Shown here: positions 51,870 to 59,597 of the stretch, in pieces
Numbering within the stretch: the stretch's first letter is position 1
Layout: every line of letters starts with the position of its first letter
Source: an uncultured bacterium
GTDB taxonomy: Bacteria; Elusimicrobiota; Elusimicrobia; Elusimicrobiales; Elusimicrobiaceae
Length of the DNA stretch: 64,000 nt
Assembly (NCBI GenBank): GCA_949291365.1
Contig: CASEVJ010000009.1
Location: 1 to 64,000 of the forward strand
Direction: 5' to 3'
Notes under the pieces: model-generated
Seen by the model: only the letters and a program-made list of their open reading frames with translations
Told to the model about the DNA's origin: nothing
The model's database searches: none
Position numbers and translations under genes: made by a program

Positions 51870-51884
51870 GAGGGATAGAGTTTT

Positions 51885-52280
51885 ATGAACAATACCAAAG
51901 AAATTAAAACCGGCCGCCGCAAAACTTCTGTGGCGCAGGCCAGATTGGTAAAAGGCACCGGCGTTATTACCGTAAACGCCAAGGCCTTGGCTGACTATTT
52001 TAAAGGTCATGAAAAATTCCAAGCCACCGTCAAAGCTCCGCTTACGGTGACCAACTTGGAAAAAGAATATGACGTGACCGCCAAAGTGCAGGGCGGCGGT
52101 ATTTCCGCCCAGGCCGGCGCTTTGCGCCACGCCATTGCCCGCTCCGTGGCGGAAATCAGCGAAGAGCTGAAAAAGACCGTCAAAAAAGCTGGCTTTTTAA
52201 CCCGCGACCCCCGCATGGTGGAAAGAAAGAAACCGGGTCAGCCGGGTGCCAGAAAACGCTTCCAGTTCTCCAAACGTTAA
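51885..52280 (+). CDS. rpsI: 30S ribosomal protein S9
   Basis: A 131-residue protein. KTGRRKTSVAQARLVKGTGVITVN at about 7-30, LRHAIARSV near 85 and GLTRDPRMVERKKPGQPGARKRFQFSKR-type end (pieces: DPRMVERKKPG, ARKRFQFSKR) are S9 hallmarks. The C-terminal KR touches P-site tRNA. It is 15 bases after rplM with GAGGGA upstream, and is followed by a UUCG-capped terminator. Confidence 0.97.
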   Translation: MNNTKEIKTGRRKTSVAQARLVKGTGVITVNAKALADYFKGHEKFQATVKAPLTVTNLEKEYDVTAKVQGGGISAQAGALRHAIARSVAEISEELKKTVKKAGFLTRDPRMVERKKPGQPGARKRFQFSKR

Positions 52281-52305
52281 GCGTTTTTGGCAGAGCATGT
52301 TTTAC

Positions 52306-52331
52306 AAACCCCTTCCTTCGGGAAGGGGTTT
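52306..52331 (+). terminator. UUCG-capped terminator of rplM-rpsI
   Basis: AAACCCCTTCC at 52306-52316 pairs perfectly with GGAAGGGGTTT at 52321-52331 across the stable tetraloop TTCG, followed by ACTTTT. Confidence 0.85.
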
Positions 52332-52349
52332 ACTTTTGGCCCGTGTTTT

Positions 52350-52358
52350 TGCCATAAT
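52350..52358 (+). promoter_or_regulatory. Extended -10 promoter of RNA B
   Basis: TGC-CATAAT at 52350-52358, 19 bases after the rpsI terminator stem. The start would be near 52365. The -35 is weak (TTTACT-like near 52329). Confidence 0.5.
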
Positions 52359-52364
52359 ATCTCT

Positions 52365-52556
52365 AGCGTAAATACGCTAAAAATTTGATACGTTAAATCG
52401 GCTCGTTTTTGGGTCCGCGTAAGCGGAGCACCCGGATTTCCGGGAGCTGTCACCCCGAAAGCGGCGTCGCCATTTAACTGTGTAACGCATTACACAGTAG
52501 GCAGCGCCGTTATTGGTTGTGTGACAGCTACCAATAACGCAAGCGTTGCCTTTTTT
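52365..52556 (+). ncRNA. RNA B: stand-alone pseudoknotted RNA with intrinsic terminator
   Basis: Parts in order: 5' hairpin (52364-52369 with 52374-52379); TCGTTTTTGGG (52403-52413); P1 (TCCGC 52414-52418 with GCGGA 52423-52427); three bases GCA; P2 (CCCGG 52431-52435 with CCGGG 52440-52444); X AGCTGTCAC (52445-52453); CCCGAAAGCGG; P3 (ACTGTGTAA 52477-52485 with TTACACAGT 52490-52498, loop CGCA); one base; terminator P4 (52500-52507 and 52508-52517 with 52530-52539 and 52543-52550, 18 bp with a 3-base bulge), then six T. The 12-base P4 loop carries X' GTGACAGCT (52521-52529), perfectly complementary to X and directly abutting the P4 3' strand, so the two stems can stack coaxially. No gene follows on this strand, so it looks like a stand-alone small RNA of about 190 bases. 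The family is not recognised. Confidence 0.75.
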
Positions 52557-52912
52557 GTTGGGCAGTTTTCTAAATACCCCGTACGCACGGGGGGATATTA
52601 CGCTCCCTGTGCTGCACGCCGCGGCGGCATATCCCCGCCGCGGCGGGGGAAAAGGGTGCTGGAAATGCACCGCCGGGGCCTGCCTGCGGCTTGGCCGTGC
52701 GTACGGGCCAGCTCCTCTAGCGCAAACGAGCTGTCCGGAAGAGGTATCTTTCTGGGCGGATGTTGTATAAGGCGCGGCCTACAAACGGTTGGACAAGATG
52801 GGGCCGCCGGATTGTGCAGGATATGGGCAAGCGGTGTGGGGCTATTTGGCAAAGGCAAGATCGCCGATAGCCAGATACAGAGCCCCGGGCACGCACAGCA
52901 TATACTTGTGAC
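52557..52912 (+). other. Spacer between RNAs B and C
   Basis: GC-rich, with no gene supported. Open frames through it have no normal start and run across the RNA structures. TATAAG at 52766-52771 and TATACT at 52901-52906 are possible -10 boxes for RNA C, neither convincing. Confidence 0.35.
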
Positions 52913-53061
52913 TTTATTTTTAGCCCCGTTAGGGGACAGTCTCTTTCAGCAGAGACAGCTTTCACCTAAAAGTAAAGTTGTTTTTCCATGTAACGCTTTA
53001 CATGGAGGCAGCTTTATTTTGGAATGGGTGAAAGCTTTCCGGAATATAAGCTGCTTTTTTT
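52913..53061 (+). ncRNA. RNA C: second stand-alone copy of the pseudoknotted RNA
   Basis: The same parts in the same order as RNA B: T-rich TTTATTTTTAG; P1 (CCCC 52924-52927 with GGGG 52932-52935, loop GTTA); three bases ACA; P2 (GTCTCT 52939-52944 with AGAGAC 52951-52956); X AGCTTTCACC (52957-52966); TAAAAG; P3 (TCCATGTAA 52985-52993 with TTACATGGA 52998-53006, loop CGCT); one base; terminator P4 (53008-53024 with 53037-53054, 17 bp with one bulge and two G.U), then seven T. The 12-base P4 loop contains X' GGTGAAAGCT (53027-53036), fully complementary to X and directly abutting the P4 3' strand. Every stem differs in sequence from RNA B yet still pairs. The 5' end is uncertain. Confidence 0.75.
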
Positions 53062-53106
53062 ATACCATCCCCCCGTCCGGACCGGTGCTATCCGGCCCGG
53101 CGACAA

Positions 53107-53137
53107 GCCCCCGGTACTCTCATCCCGGGGGCCTTTT
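53107..53137 (+). terminator. Extra terminator-like hairpin after RNA C
   Basis: GCCCCCGG at 53107-53114 pairs with CCGGGGGC at 53125-53132 across a 10-base loop, followed by CTTTT. It would catch read-through from RNA C towards the convergent hydrogenase gene. Confidence 0.65.
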
Positions 53138-53383
53138 ATGTATAGAAAATTACTGGCATGCGGGGCTATTGCTATAAAATATTTTTATCCCGGATTTTAG
53201 TGGTGCCTAGATTTACGGGCCGGCGGTGTTTTGCCGAAAATGGGAAAAAGTACAAGGAATAGGTTAGGGGGCTGGTCGGTGAGCATAAAGACTTGGCCAG
53301 CCCTTGCAAGAAGCTGACGCACAGGGGAGAGTTTGGTATATGGGCCCAAAACGCCAGCCCAGGAAGTGTTCAGCCGTATCTAT
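53138..53383. other. Intergenic region before the convergent hydrogenase gene
   Basis: No gene is supported. An extended -10-like TGC-TATAAA lies at 53170-53178 (+). A 9-bp stem (GGGCTGGTC with GGCCAGCCC) lies near 53268-53302 without a T-run. This may be a remnant of another RNA, but it does not match the A/B/C plan. Confidence 0.3.
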
Positions 53384-53408
53384 AAAAACCCCCGCTTGGA
53401 AGCGGGGG
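53384..53408 (-). terminator. Terminator of the hydrogenase gene
   Basis: On the minus strand, CCCCCGCT (53408-53401) pairs with AGCGGGGG (53396-53389) across TCCA, followed by TTTTT (53388-53384). Confidence 0.88.
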
Positions 53409-53414
53409 CAAAAC

Positions 53415-54878
53415 TTATTTGTTTGCTTCTTTTTTCTCTTCAAAGACAGGCGCAATATGCGGACTGGCGTCCACCAGGTCTTTAATTGGTTTGATGACTT
53501 TGGCCTGGTTGCACAGGGTGCACGGGCCGCCAATGCAGCCGCCTTTGCAGCTCATCACTTCCAATAGCTGGAAATCACCCACGCCTTTGGCGTATGCGTT
53601 AAGCATAAGCATAGATTTTTTGTCTAGGCCGTTAATCGTCATCATTTTAATCGGACGGTGCCCGTTGACGGCGGTTTCTACGGCTTTGGCTACGCCGCCG
53701 GTGACGCCGTAGTAGCGGCCTTCGCCAGAAATTTTGCTGTCCAGCGGGGTCTCTTCGCATTGGGCAGGGTCAATGCCGCGGGCGTCCAACAAGGCGCCCA
53801 ATTCTTCATAGGTCATGACATAGTCCACATTGGGGTCTTCGCGCCCTTCCACCCGTTTGGACACACAGGGGCCCACAAAGACGACGGTATATCCGTTTTT
53901 CTTCTCAATTTCGGCGATATAAGACATCGGTGTATGCGTATCGGACACATATTTTTGTAAAGCGGGCAGATGTTTTCTGACGGCCTGTATCCACGCCGAG
54001 CAGCAGGAAGTGGTCATGAATTTATCGCCGCGTTCCAGCCGTTCAATCAGCTCTTTGGCTTCGTGCCGGGTGGTAACGTCGGCCCCTTCGGCCACCTCGG
54101 TCACTTTGTCAAACCCGGCCTTTTTAACAGCGGTGAGCAGCTGCGGCAGCGTGGCGTTAAACTGGCCCACAATAGAGGGAGCCACCACCGCACATACCTT
54201 GCGCGTGCTCTTCATGGCACCTAAAATATCAATCAGCTGGCTGCGCTCCATAATGGCGCCAAACGGGCAGGCATCCATACAGTGCCCGCAGGAAATGCAT
54301 TTGTCAAAATCAATTTCCGCAAAGCCGTTTTCCCCTTTGTGTATGGCGTCTACCGGGCAGGATTGCTCGCACGGCACGGGTACATAGGTAATGGCATTAT
54401 AGGGACAGGCCGCTTTGCATTGGCCGCAATTTTTGCATTTGTCAGGGTCAATGTGGCTTTTGCCATTGACCACTTTTACCGCGCCAAATTTACAGGCCGT
54501 TTCACAAGCGCGTGCCAGACAGCCCTGGCAGGCCTCGGTAACGATATGGCGGGCTTTGACGCACCCTTTGCAGGCGATGTCCAGCACAGTAAGAGGCGTT
54601 TCCGGGGTGTCTTTGCGTAGGAGCGCTTGTTTGGCGTAATCGTTTAAAGAGGTGGCTTCGTCGTCGGCTTCTACGGAACATCCCAGTGCTGCCAGTGTGC
54701 GCGCACGGAAAACGGCGCGTTCTTTATACACGCAGCAGCGTACGTCTAGCTTGGCGTCGCGCGGGATGACGTTGTACGGAATGCGGTAGGCCGCAGTTTC
54801 CAAAGTGCCTGCATCAAAAGCTTCTATCACTTTGCGCAGGGCTTGTCTTTTAAATCCGATGGCTTTGTTGTCGTTCAT
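53415..54878 (-). CDS. [FeFe] hydrogenase, group-B-like, with ferredoxin domains
   Basis: A 487-residue protein. Cys-rich segments come first: C103, C106, C117, C120, C125 and C129, then CxxCxxCxxxC at 148-158, C170/C174, and CISCGHCMDAC at 194-204 (4Fe-4S relays). The H-cluster domain follows with L1 TSCCSAW (290-296), L2 GPCVSK (337-342) and L3 EVMSCKGGCIGGP (440-452). All four cluster Cys (C293, C338, C444, C448) and the proton-relay Cys292 are kept. The canonical TSCCP has Ser for Pro, and MPC in L2 is GPC, as in the less studied group B enzymes. It should couple ferredoxin with H2. No maturases HydE, HydF or HydG lie in the window. It has no Shine-Dalgarno, and its -10 ends nine bases before the ATG. 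Confidence 0.88.
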   Translation of the reverse strand: MNDNKAIGFKRQALRKVIEAFDAGTLETAAYRIPYNVIPRDAKLDVRCCVYKERAVFRARTLAALGCSVEADDEATSLNDYAKQALLRKDTPETPLTVLDIACKGCVKARHIVTEACQGCLARACETACKFGAVKVVNGKSHIDPDKCKNCGQCKAACPYNAITYVPVPCEQSCPVDAIHKGENGFAEIDFDKCISCGHCMDACPFGAIMERSQLIDILGAMKSTRKVCAVVAPSIVGQFNATLPQLLTAVKKAGFDKVTEVAEGADVTTRHEAKELIERLERGDKFMTTSCCSAWIQAVRKHLPALQKYVSDTHTPMSYIAEIEKKNGYTVVFVGPCVSKRVEGREDPNVDYVMTYEELGALLDARGIDPAQCEETPLDSKISGEGRYYGVTGGVAKAVETAVNGHRPIKMMTINGLDKKSMLMLNAYAKGVGDFQLLEVMSCKGGCIGGPCTLCNQAKVIKPIKDLVDASPHIAPVFEEKKEANK

Positions 54879-54887
54879 ATTATTTAT

Positions 54888-54896
54888 ATTTTACCA
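54888..54896 (-). promoter_or_regulatory. Extended -10 promoter of the hydrogenase gene, near-leaderless
   Basis: TGG-TAAAAT reads from 54896 to 54888 on the minus strand, and the ATG is at 54878. A second box TATAAA (54888-54883) is even closer. No ribosome site exists between them. Confidence 0.5.
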
Positions 54897-55256
54897 TATT
54901 TGGCCCGGGCTTCCGCGGGCGCAGCGGTACCGGAGAGAGGGGACTAATGAGCGGCATGGCCGCTATTTTGCCCGGCGCGGACGGAAAAGGATCGGGCAGC
55001 GGCGTGCCCAAACAAATATTCGTGGCTTTGCGCCGGCCAAAATATACCGCGTAGCAGTTACCGACCACATGCTGGCGGAGAGAAGTTCCCTTGTACAGCT
55101 AGTGGGGAGAAACTGGCGAAAGGGCTGTGTGTAAACGGTAGCATTTCCCTGGGATAAACCCCATGCAATCTATGCCCCGTATCCAAGGAGTCACTAATGC
55201 ACTATAAAAACAGCCCCATAGGCGGTGCGGTTTTGTAACCGGGAAAACGGGTCGGG
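54897..55256. other. Intergenic region holding a gene remnant
   Basis: Apart from the nucleotidase remnant at 55027-55077, no gene is supported. A small hairpin AGCGGC-atg-GCCGCT followed by ATTTT lies at 54950-54968 (+). A weak inverted repeat lies near 55238-55253. The rest looks like decaying coding DNA. Confidence 0.35.
55027..55077 (+). pseudogene. 51-bp remnant of a 5'-nucleotidase-family C-terminal domain
   Basis: The 17 codons at 55027-55077 encode FAPAKIYRVAVTDHMLA. They match codons 50158-50208 of the lipoprotein gene (LSPTKVYRVAITDHMLA) at 44 of 51 bases, with mostly silent or conservative changes. The similarity stops abruptly on both sides and no full gene surrounds it. It is best read as a decayed duplicate of that gene or of a third paralogue, left in the spacer between the divergent hydrogenase side and the EEP gene. 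Confidence 0.7.
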
Positions 55257-55997
55257 TCAGCGCAGGCGGAATACGGCGGTCAGGGGGCGGTGGTCGGAAG
55301 ATTGCATGGTTTCTACGGAGGAGGAAACTGTATCCAGCCCGCGCGTAAAAATGTAGTCCACGGTGTGGCGCAGATAGCGGGTGCGCAAATCTGGCTGGAA
55401 AGGGGTTTCCTGCAGGCCTAACCGTTGTGCCAAAAGAAGCAATTGGTCGTGGCGTTTTTGGCTCCAGGTATTAAAATCACCTGCTACCAGCACCGGCCCC
55501 GGGAACGCCGCCGCCAGGCGCGCCGTCCTCTCCAGGTGGCGTTTGAAAGGGGCCAGCCCGCTGAAATTAACGGCATGTACATTAATGACCAGCAGCCGGG
55601 TGTGGGCCATCGGGTACACTGCCCGCATCAGCATTTTGGGAATGAAAAAAAGCGGCTCATGCACAGAGGCGTCATAGGCCACCTCCTGCGCGGGGGCGCG
55701 GCAGCCGATGGCGATGCCGGTGGGAAATTGGTACCGCGCGGAGAGAAAACTGACTGCCGCATGCCAGTGCAGGCCGCTTTGCAGTACGGCGTCGGTGCAG
55801 GAGGGGGTAAGGCGGGTTTCCTGTGCCAAAAACAAATCACTCCGGGAGCACAGAGCCAAAAAATCCGGCTTCCACAGCGGACGTTTTTCTTTCTGGAAAT
55901 TCCATACGCTTACCCGGAACTGCCGCGGCAAAGCCGACAGGGCCGGCTCGGGGCCGGCTTGCAGGAGGGGGATATCGGGCAGCAGGAAATTTCTCAT
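55257..55997 (-). CDS. Endonuclease/exonuclease/phosphatase (EEP) family protein
   Basis: A 246-residue protein with the EEP fold order: VSVWNFQKEKR near 29 (metal Asn), LFLAQETRL near 56 (metal Glu), INVHAVNFS near 143, VLVAGDFNTW near 172-181 (Asp, Asn), VDYIFTRG near 214 and SSDHRPLTA near 232-240 (Asp, catalytic His). It has no signal peptide. Substrates in this family range from DNA to phospholipids. Standing one base after the cls stop in the opposite reading sense of coordinates (downstream of cls on the same strand), it is probably cotranscribed with cardiolipin synthase. The function beyond a metal-dependent phosphodiesterase is open. Confidence 0.85.
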   Translation of the reverse strand: MRNFLLPDIPLLQAGPEPALSALPRQFRVSVWNFQKEKRPLWKPDFLALCSRSDLFLAQETRLTPSCTDAVLQSGLHWHAAVSFLSARYQFPTGIAIGCRAPAQEVAYDASVHEPLFFIPKMLMRAVYPMAHTRLLVINVHAVNFSGLAPFKRHLERTARLAAAFPGPVLVAGDFNTWSQKRHDQLLLLAQRLGLQETPFQPDLRTRYLRHTVDYIFTRGLDTVSSSVETMQSSDHRPLTAVFRLR

Positions 55998-55998
55998 A

Positions 55999-57429
55999 TT
56001 AATAATATGGCGTCAGCAAGCGCATGGCATTGTTGCGCAGCGTGCGCAAAAGCGGAGGGTGCATGTGGCCCTGATAGTGCAATAATACGGATTTGGATTT
56101 TTTGTGTTCAATAATACGCCGCACTTGCTGGGCCAGCTCCGGGTCAAAGCATTCTATATTGCTTTCAAAATTAAGTTTAAAGCTGCGCACGTCCCAATTG
56201 GCCGAGCCGGCAAAAAGCCATATATCGTCCACCAAAAAAAGCTTGCTGTGGTCAAAGGGCGGCGCGGCACGGTAAATTTTGACCCCTTTGCTCATCAGGC
56301 GGTTGAAGTTGGCTTCCATGGCCCAATCCATGCCAAAGATGTTGCTTTTTTGCGGCAGAATGATTTCCACTTCTACCCCGCGCATGGCGGCGGTTTCCAG
56401 GGCGGAAAGAATGTTATTTTCCGGCAGGAAATAAGGCGTAACAATGCGGGCGCTTTTCTGCGCGCAGGCCAACGCCCCCAGGCAAAGGCGTTCTATTTTG
56501 CCAAAATCCCCGTCCGGGCCGTCCGGAATAATGCGGGCGGGCGTTTTGCCGGGGCAGGAGACATGGTGGGGGCAGCGGGCGGAAGCCGGCAGAAACGGTT
56601 TCTTGCCGGAGAAAATCCAGTCCTCTTCAAACAGCCGGGCCATTTGGTAAATAACCGGCCCGTGCACCTCAAAGGTGACGTCTTGAATGGGCTCTTTGGG
56701 CTGCTGGCTGACCAGATTGCCTTCGGCTACGTTCATACCGCCAAAGAAGGCCGTTTGCCCGTCTATAATCATCATTTTGCGGTGGTTGCGCAAATTGACG
56801 AAAGGCAAATTAATCGGGCTTTTGCTGGGCAGAAAAACCGAAAATTCTACTCCTTTTATGTGTTTGACGGCGGCATGGATATTGGGACGGCTGTAGTTTA
56901 ACCCTACCCCGTCAATGAGCATGCGCACAACAGCGCCGTTTTTGACGGCGCTTTTCAGCGCGGGCAAAAACAATTGTCCGGCTTTGTCATTGTCAAAAAT
57001 GTAACTGGCGATGAGCACTTCCTTTTGTGCCTTGGCAATAGCGGCGCACATCTGCGGGTAGGCCTCGTCTCCGTTGACCAGCGGACGTATGGAATTGCCC
57101 AGCGCCAGGTGCTGCGGGTGCACCCGGTATCCCAGGCGCAGCATTTGCCACAGCGGGGCAGGGATTTCTTTTTCAATTTCCTGCGGCGTTTTGCCGGTAA
57201 CGGTAAAAATATCGGCTCCGCGGTTATGCAAACGCAGCGCTTTGCGCCGCACCCGGTTAATGCCCAAAATGACATAGGCCACACAGCCCACCAGCGGCGC
57301 CAGCCATACCAGTCCGGCCCAGCCGATGGCGCTGGGCACATCGTCTTTATGCAAAATGATGTGTATGGTAACGATAATTTGCATCAGTACCAGCAGTGCG
57401 CCGGCCAGCGTAATAGATAATGTATTCAT
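55999..57429 (-). CDS. cls: Cardiolipin synthase (phospholipase D family)
   Basis: A 476-residue membrane enzyme with two N-terminal membrane segments (about 5-25 and 35-57) and two phospholipase D motifs: NHRKMMIIDG near 217 and DHSKLFLVDD near 395, each HxK-x4-D. It makes cardiolipin from two phosphatidylglycerols. The length and topology match the ClsA type. GGGGGCA upstream of the ATG may be the ribosome site. The EEP gene follows one base after the stop. Confidence 0.93.
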   Translation of the reverse strand: MNTLSITLAGALLVLMQIIVTIHIILHKDDVPSAIGWAGLVWLAPLVGCVAYVILGINRVRRKALRLHNRGADIFTVTGKTPQEIEKEIPAPLWQMLRLGYRVHPQHLALGNSIRPLVNGDEAYPQMCAAIAKAQKEVLIASYIFDNDKAGQLFLPALKSAVKNGAVVRMLIDGVGLNYSRPNIHAAVKHIKGVEFSVFLPSKSPINLPFVNLRNHRKMMIIDGQTAFFGGMNVAEGNLVSQQPKEPIQDVTFEVHGPVIYQMARLFEEDWIFSGKKPFLPASARCPHHVSCPGKTPARIIPDGPDGDFGKIERLCLGALACAQKSARIVTPYFLPENNILSALETAAMRGVEVEIILPQKSNIFGMDWAMEANFNRLMSKGVKIYRAAPPFDHSKLFLVDDIWLFAGSANWDVRSFKLNFESNIECFDPELAQQVRRIIEHKKSKSVLLHYQGHMHPPLLRTLRNNAMRLLTPYY

Positions 57430-57524
57430 AAAATGCCCCCTGTGCTTATCCTAATAAATTGTGGAGGGGGAGTGGGGTGTTTTTTTCACATTAGCCGGGC
57501 GGAGTACTTCCGAGGCGGAGCCGG

Positions 57525-58298
57525 TCAGGGAGTTTGCGGCTGGGTAAGTTTGGGCGTAGAAAGCAAGGGCTTTGGGTTGACTACACGCGGCAAATAGGCC
57601 TTGTCCCACTCTGTGCCACCCGAAATTAATGCTTTGCGTACGGTGCGGGGCTGGGGTTTTTGTGGGGCGGGTGCGGGCGCGTCCTGTTGGGGCTGCAGAG
57701 AGAGCAAATAGGCATTTTTGTCTGCGAGGGTTTCAAAAGTCTGCGTCAAATTTTTTTGCTCAAACAAAAACCAGCGCTCCGTTGGTACAGGCGTATTTAT
57801 ATCCGTATAGGAGAGCCGGTATAAAACGGTGTCTGCCGGCAAAGCGTCGGACTTTTCGGGCACGGCTTTGTCTGCATAAAATTGTTCAAAAGCGCGCTGC
57901 GTCAGCCCGATATTAAGGCCGTATTTTTTGTTCACCGCCAGCACGTCCGCGGCGGTGGCGGCAGCCGCTACAAACGTTTGCGGGCTTTCTGCTTTAAAAA
58001 GAAATTTGCGGAAGTTGCCCCCGTCATTATATTCCACCAAGGCATATTCTGCTTTTTCACTGCGGACAATGCGGTCTTTGTCTGACACAATGGGCATGGC
58101 ATAAAGCACCTGCTCCCGCGTTTTCCCGCGCAGTTTGCGCGTGAGCTGCAGGGCATTGTAATCCCACAGGGAAGACGTTGGCTTTGTTTCGGCTTCCCCG
58201 TGCATTTCAATCCAAATTTCTTCCGCCGCGCAGGCCGCCGGTGCCATATGCAAAAAACAGACCCCCAGCAACCCGGCTGCTGTCAGCAGTACTTTCAT
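57525..58298 (-). CDS. Exported protein of unknown function
   Basis: A 257-residue protein with a signal peptide (MKVLLTAAGLLGVCFLHMAPAACA, cut probably after ACA). The mature part begins EEIWIEMHGEAETKPTSSLWDYN and includes a patterned alpha/beta region, VLAVNKKYGLNIGLTQRAFEQFY near 118-140. A Pro/Gln/Ala-rich C-terminal stretch (about 205-257) follows. I recognise no family. Expression is predicted from an extended -10 six bases before the ATG, with no ribosome site. It lies 95 bases before cls on the same strand. Confidence 0.6.
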   Translation of the reverse strand: MKVLLTAAGLLGVCFLHMAPAACAAEEIWIEMHGEAETKPTSSLWDYNALQLTRKLRGKTREQVLYAMPIVSDKDRIVRSEKAEYALVEYNDGGNFRKFLFKAESPQTFVAAAATAADVLAVNKKYGLNIGLTQRAFEQFYADKAVPEKSDALPADTVLYRLSYTDINTPVPTERWFLFEQKNLTQTFETLADKNAYLLSLQPQQDAPAPAPQKPQPRTVRKALISGGTEWDKAYLPRVVNPKPLLSTPKLTQPQTP

Positions 58299-58304
58299 GA
58301 TTTT

Positions 58305-58313
58305 AGTGTATCA
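58305..58313 (-). promoter_or_regulatory. Extended -10 of the exported-protein gene (leaderless)
   Basis: TGA-TACACT reads from 58313 to 58305 on the minus strand, then six bases (AAAATC) and the ATG at 58298. No Shine-Dalgarno is present. Confidence 0.5.
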
Positions 58314-58669
58314 TTTTGTCTGCGGCTTGAAAAAGCGCCGCCTCTTGGCCGTGCGGCAAAACAAACCGGCAAGGCAGTTTGCCCGTGGGCCGGAGCCATG
58401 CGCCGCAATGCTTTTCAGGCGGCGCTCAAAGCGGCCTGTTGGCCGCCGGAGCCAGCCGGGCCGTGGTAGAAACAAGGGTTTCTATTGGGAATAGATCCGC
58501 CCGCCCAGCCGGCAGTAGCAAAATAAAATTTTCCTGTCTGGCGGACGACCGTATATGGTGCAAAGTAGGGACGAAGCGGAAGTTCTCCCTGATGTCAGGT
58601 CGTTTGCGGCGCGCTGTTTTGGGGACTATGCCCAACGGCTGAAAAGAAATAGTTTATGGCGCAGAAGCG
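58314..58669. other. Intergenic region without a recognised gene
   Basis: About 350 GC-rich bases between cysK and the exported-protein gene, both on the minus strand. Small open frames occur on both strands without starts or ribosome sites, and there is no clear terminator after cysK. Nothing was recognised. Confidence 0.35.
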
Positions 58670-59590
58670 CTAGTTGTTCAGCTGGAACAGCCCGGTGCTT
58701 AAATACCGCTCCCCGCTGTCAGGCAACAGAACAACAATGTTTTTACCCGCATTTTCCGGCAGGGCTGCCTGCTGCAGAGCGGCATACATCGCCGCGCCGG
58801 AGCTGATACCGGCAAAAATGCCTTCTTGCCGGGCCAGTTCCCGGGCGGTATGGGCGGCTTGTTCGTTGGTGACGGGGACAATTTGGTCTATCAGTTCCCG
58901 CGCTAAAATAGCCGGCACAAATCCGGCCCCAATCCCTTGTATTTTATGCGGCCCTGCCGGCTGGCCCGAAAGCACTGCCGAAGAAGCGGGCTCTACCGCT
59001 ATGAGCCGCACCTGCGGGTTTTGCTGTTTTAAAAAACGGCCTATGCCCGTAATCGTGCCGCCAGTGCCCACCCCGGCCACAAAGACGTCCGCTTTCCCGT
59101 CCAACGCTTGCCAAATTTCCCGCCCGGTTTGCAGATGCGCTTGTGCATTGGCGGCGTTTTCAAACTGGCGCGGCATATAGGAGTGGGGAATTTGGCGCAG
59201 CAGCTGTTCTGCTTTGGCCAAGGCGCCTCTCATGCCTTGCGCGGCCGGAGTAAGCTCCACCCGCGCGCCCAGCGCGCGCACCAGCTGCACACGTTCCGGG
59301 CTCATGTTTTCCGGCATGACCAAAATCATCTGGTATCCTTTTACCGCTGCCAGAAAAGCCAGCCCGATGCCGGTATTGCCGCTGGTGGCTTCTATAATAG
59401 TGCCTCCCGGCACCAGCGCGCCGGATTTTTCCGCCGCTTGCAGCATGGACAGAGCGGCGCGGTCTTTGACGCTAAACGGGTTAAACATCTCTAATTTGGC
59501 AAACACTTGCCCGGGGCCCGGGTTGATTTTATTTATCCGAACCAGCGGAGTGTTGCCAATCAGTTGTGTTAAATCTGCGGCGTAAGACAT
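58670..59590 (-). CDS. cysK: Cysteine synthase (O-acetylserine sulfhydrylase)
   Basis: A 306-residue PLP enzyme that makes cysteine from O-acetylserine and sulfide. IGNTPLVRI at residues 11-19, FNPFSVKDRAAL near 36-47 (PLP Lys), EATSGNTGIGLAF near 67-79 (the TSGNTG substrate loop), GTGGTITGIG near 173-182 (phosphate pocket) and SSGAAM near 263 are intact. The length suits CysK. It begins seven bases after the stop of the hydroxyacid dehydrogenase, so the two are cotranscribed. Cysteine supply also feeds NifS. Confidence 0.93.
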   Translation of the reverse strand: MSYAADLTQLIGNTPLVRINKINPGPGQVFAKLEMFNPFSVKDRAALSMLQAAEKSGALVPGGTIIEATSGNTGIGLAFLAAVKGYQMILVMPENMSPERVQLVRALGARVELTPAAQGMRGALAKAEQLLRQIPHSYMPRQFENAANAQAHLQTGREIWQALDGKADVFVAGVGTGGTITGIGRFLKQQNPQVRLIAVEPASSAVLSGQPAGPHKIQGIGAGFVPAILARELIDQIVPVTNEQAAHTARELARQEGIFAGISSGAAMYAALQQAALPENAGKNIVVLLPDSGERYLSTGLFQLNN

Positions 59591-59597
59591 AGGGCTC

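Noticed and set aside
52521..53177. 218-codon plus-strand frame as a protein gene
   Set aside because: It has no standard start or ribosome site and runs through the terminators and stems of RNAs B and C.
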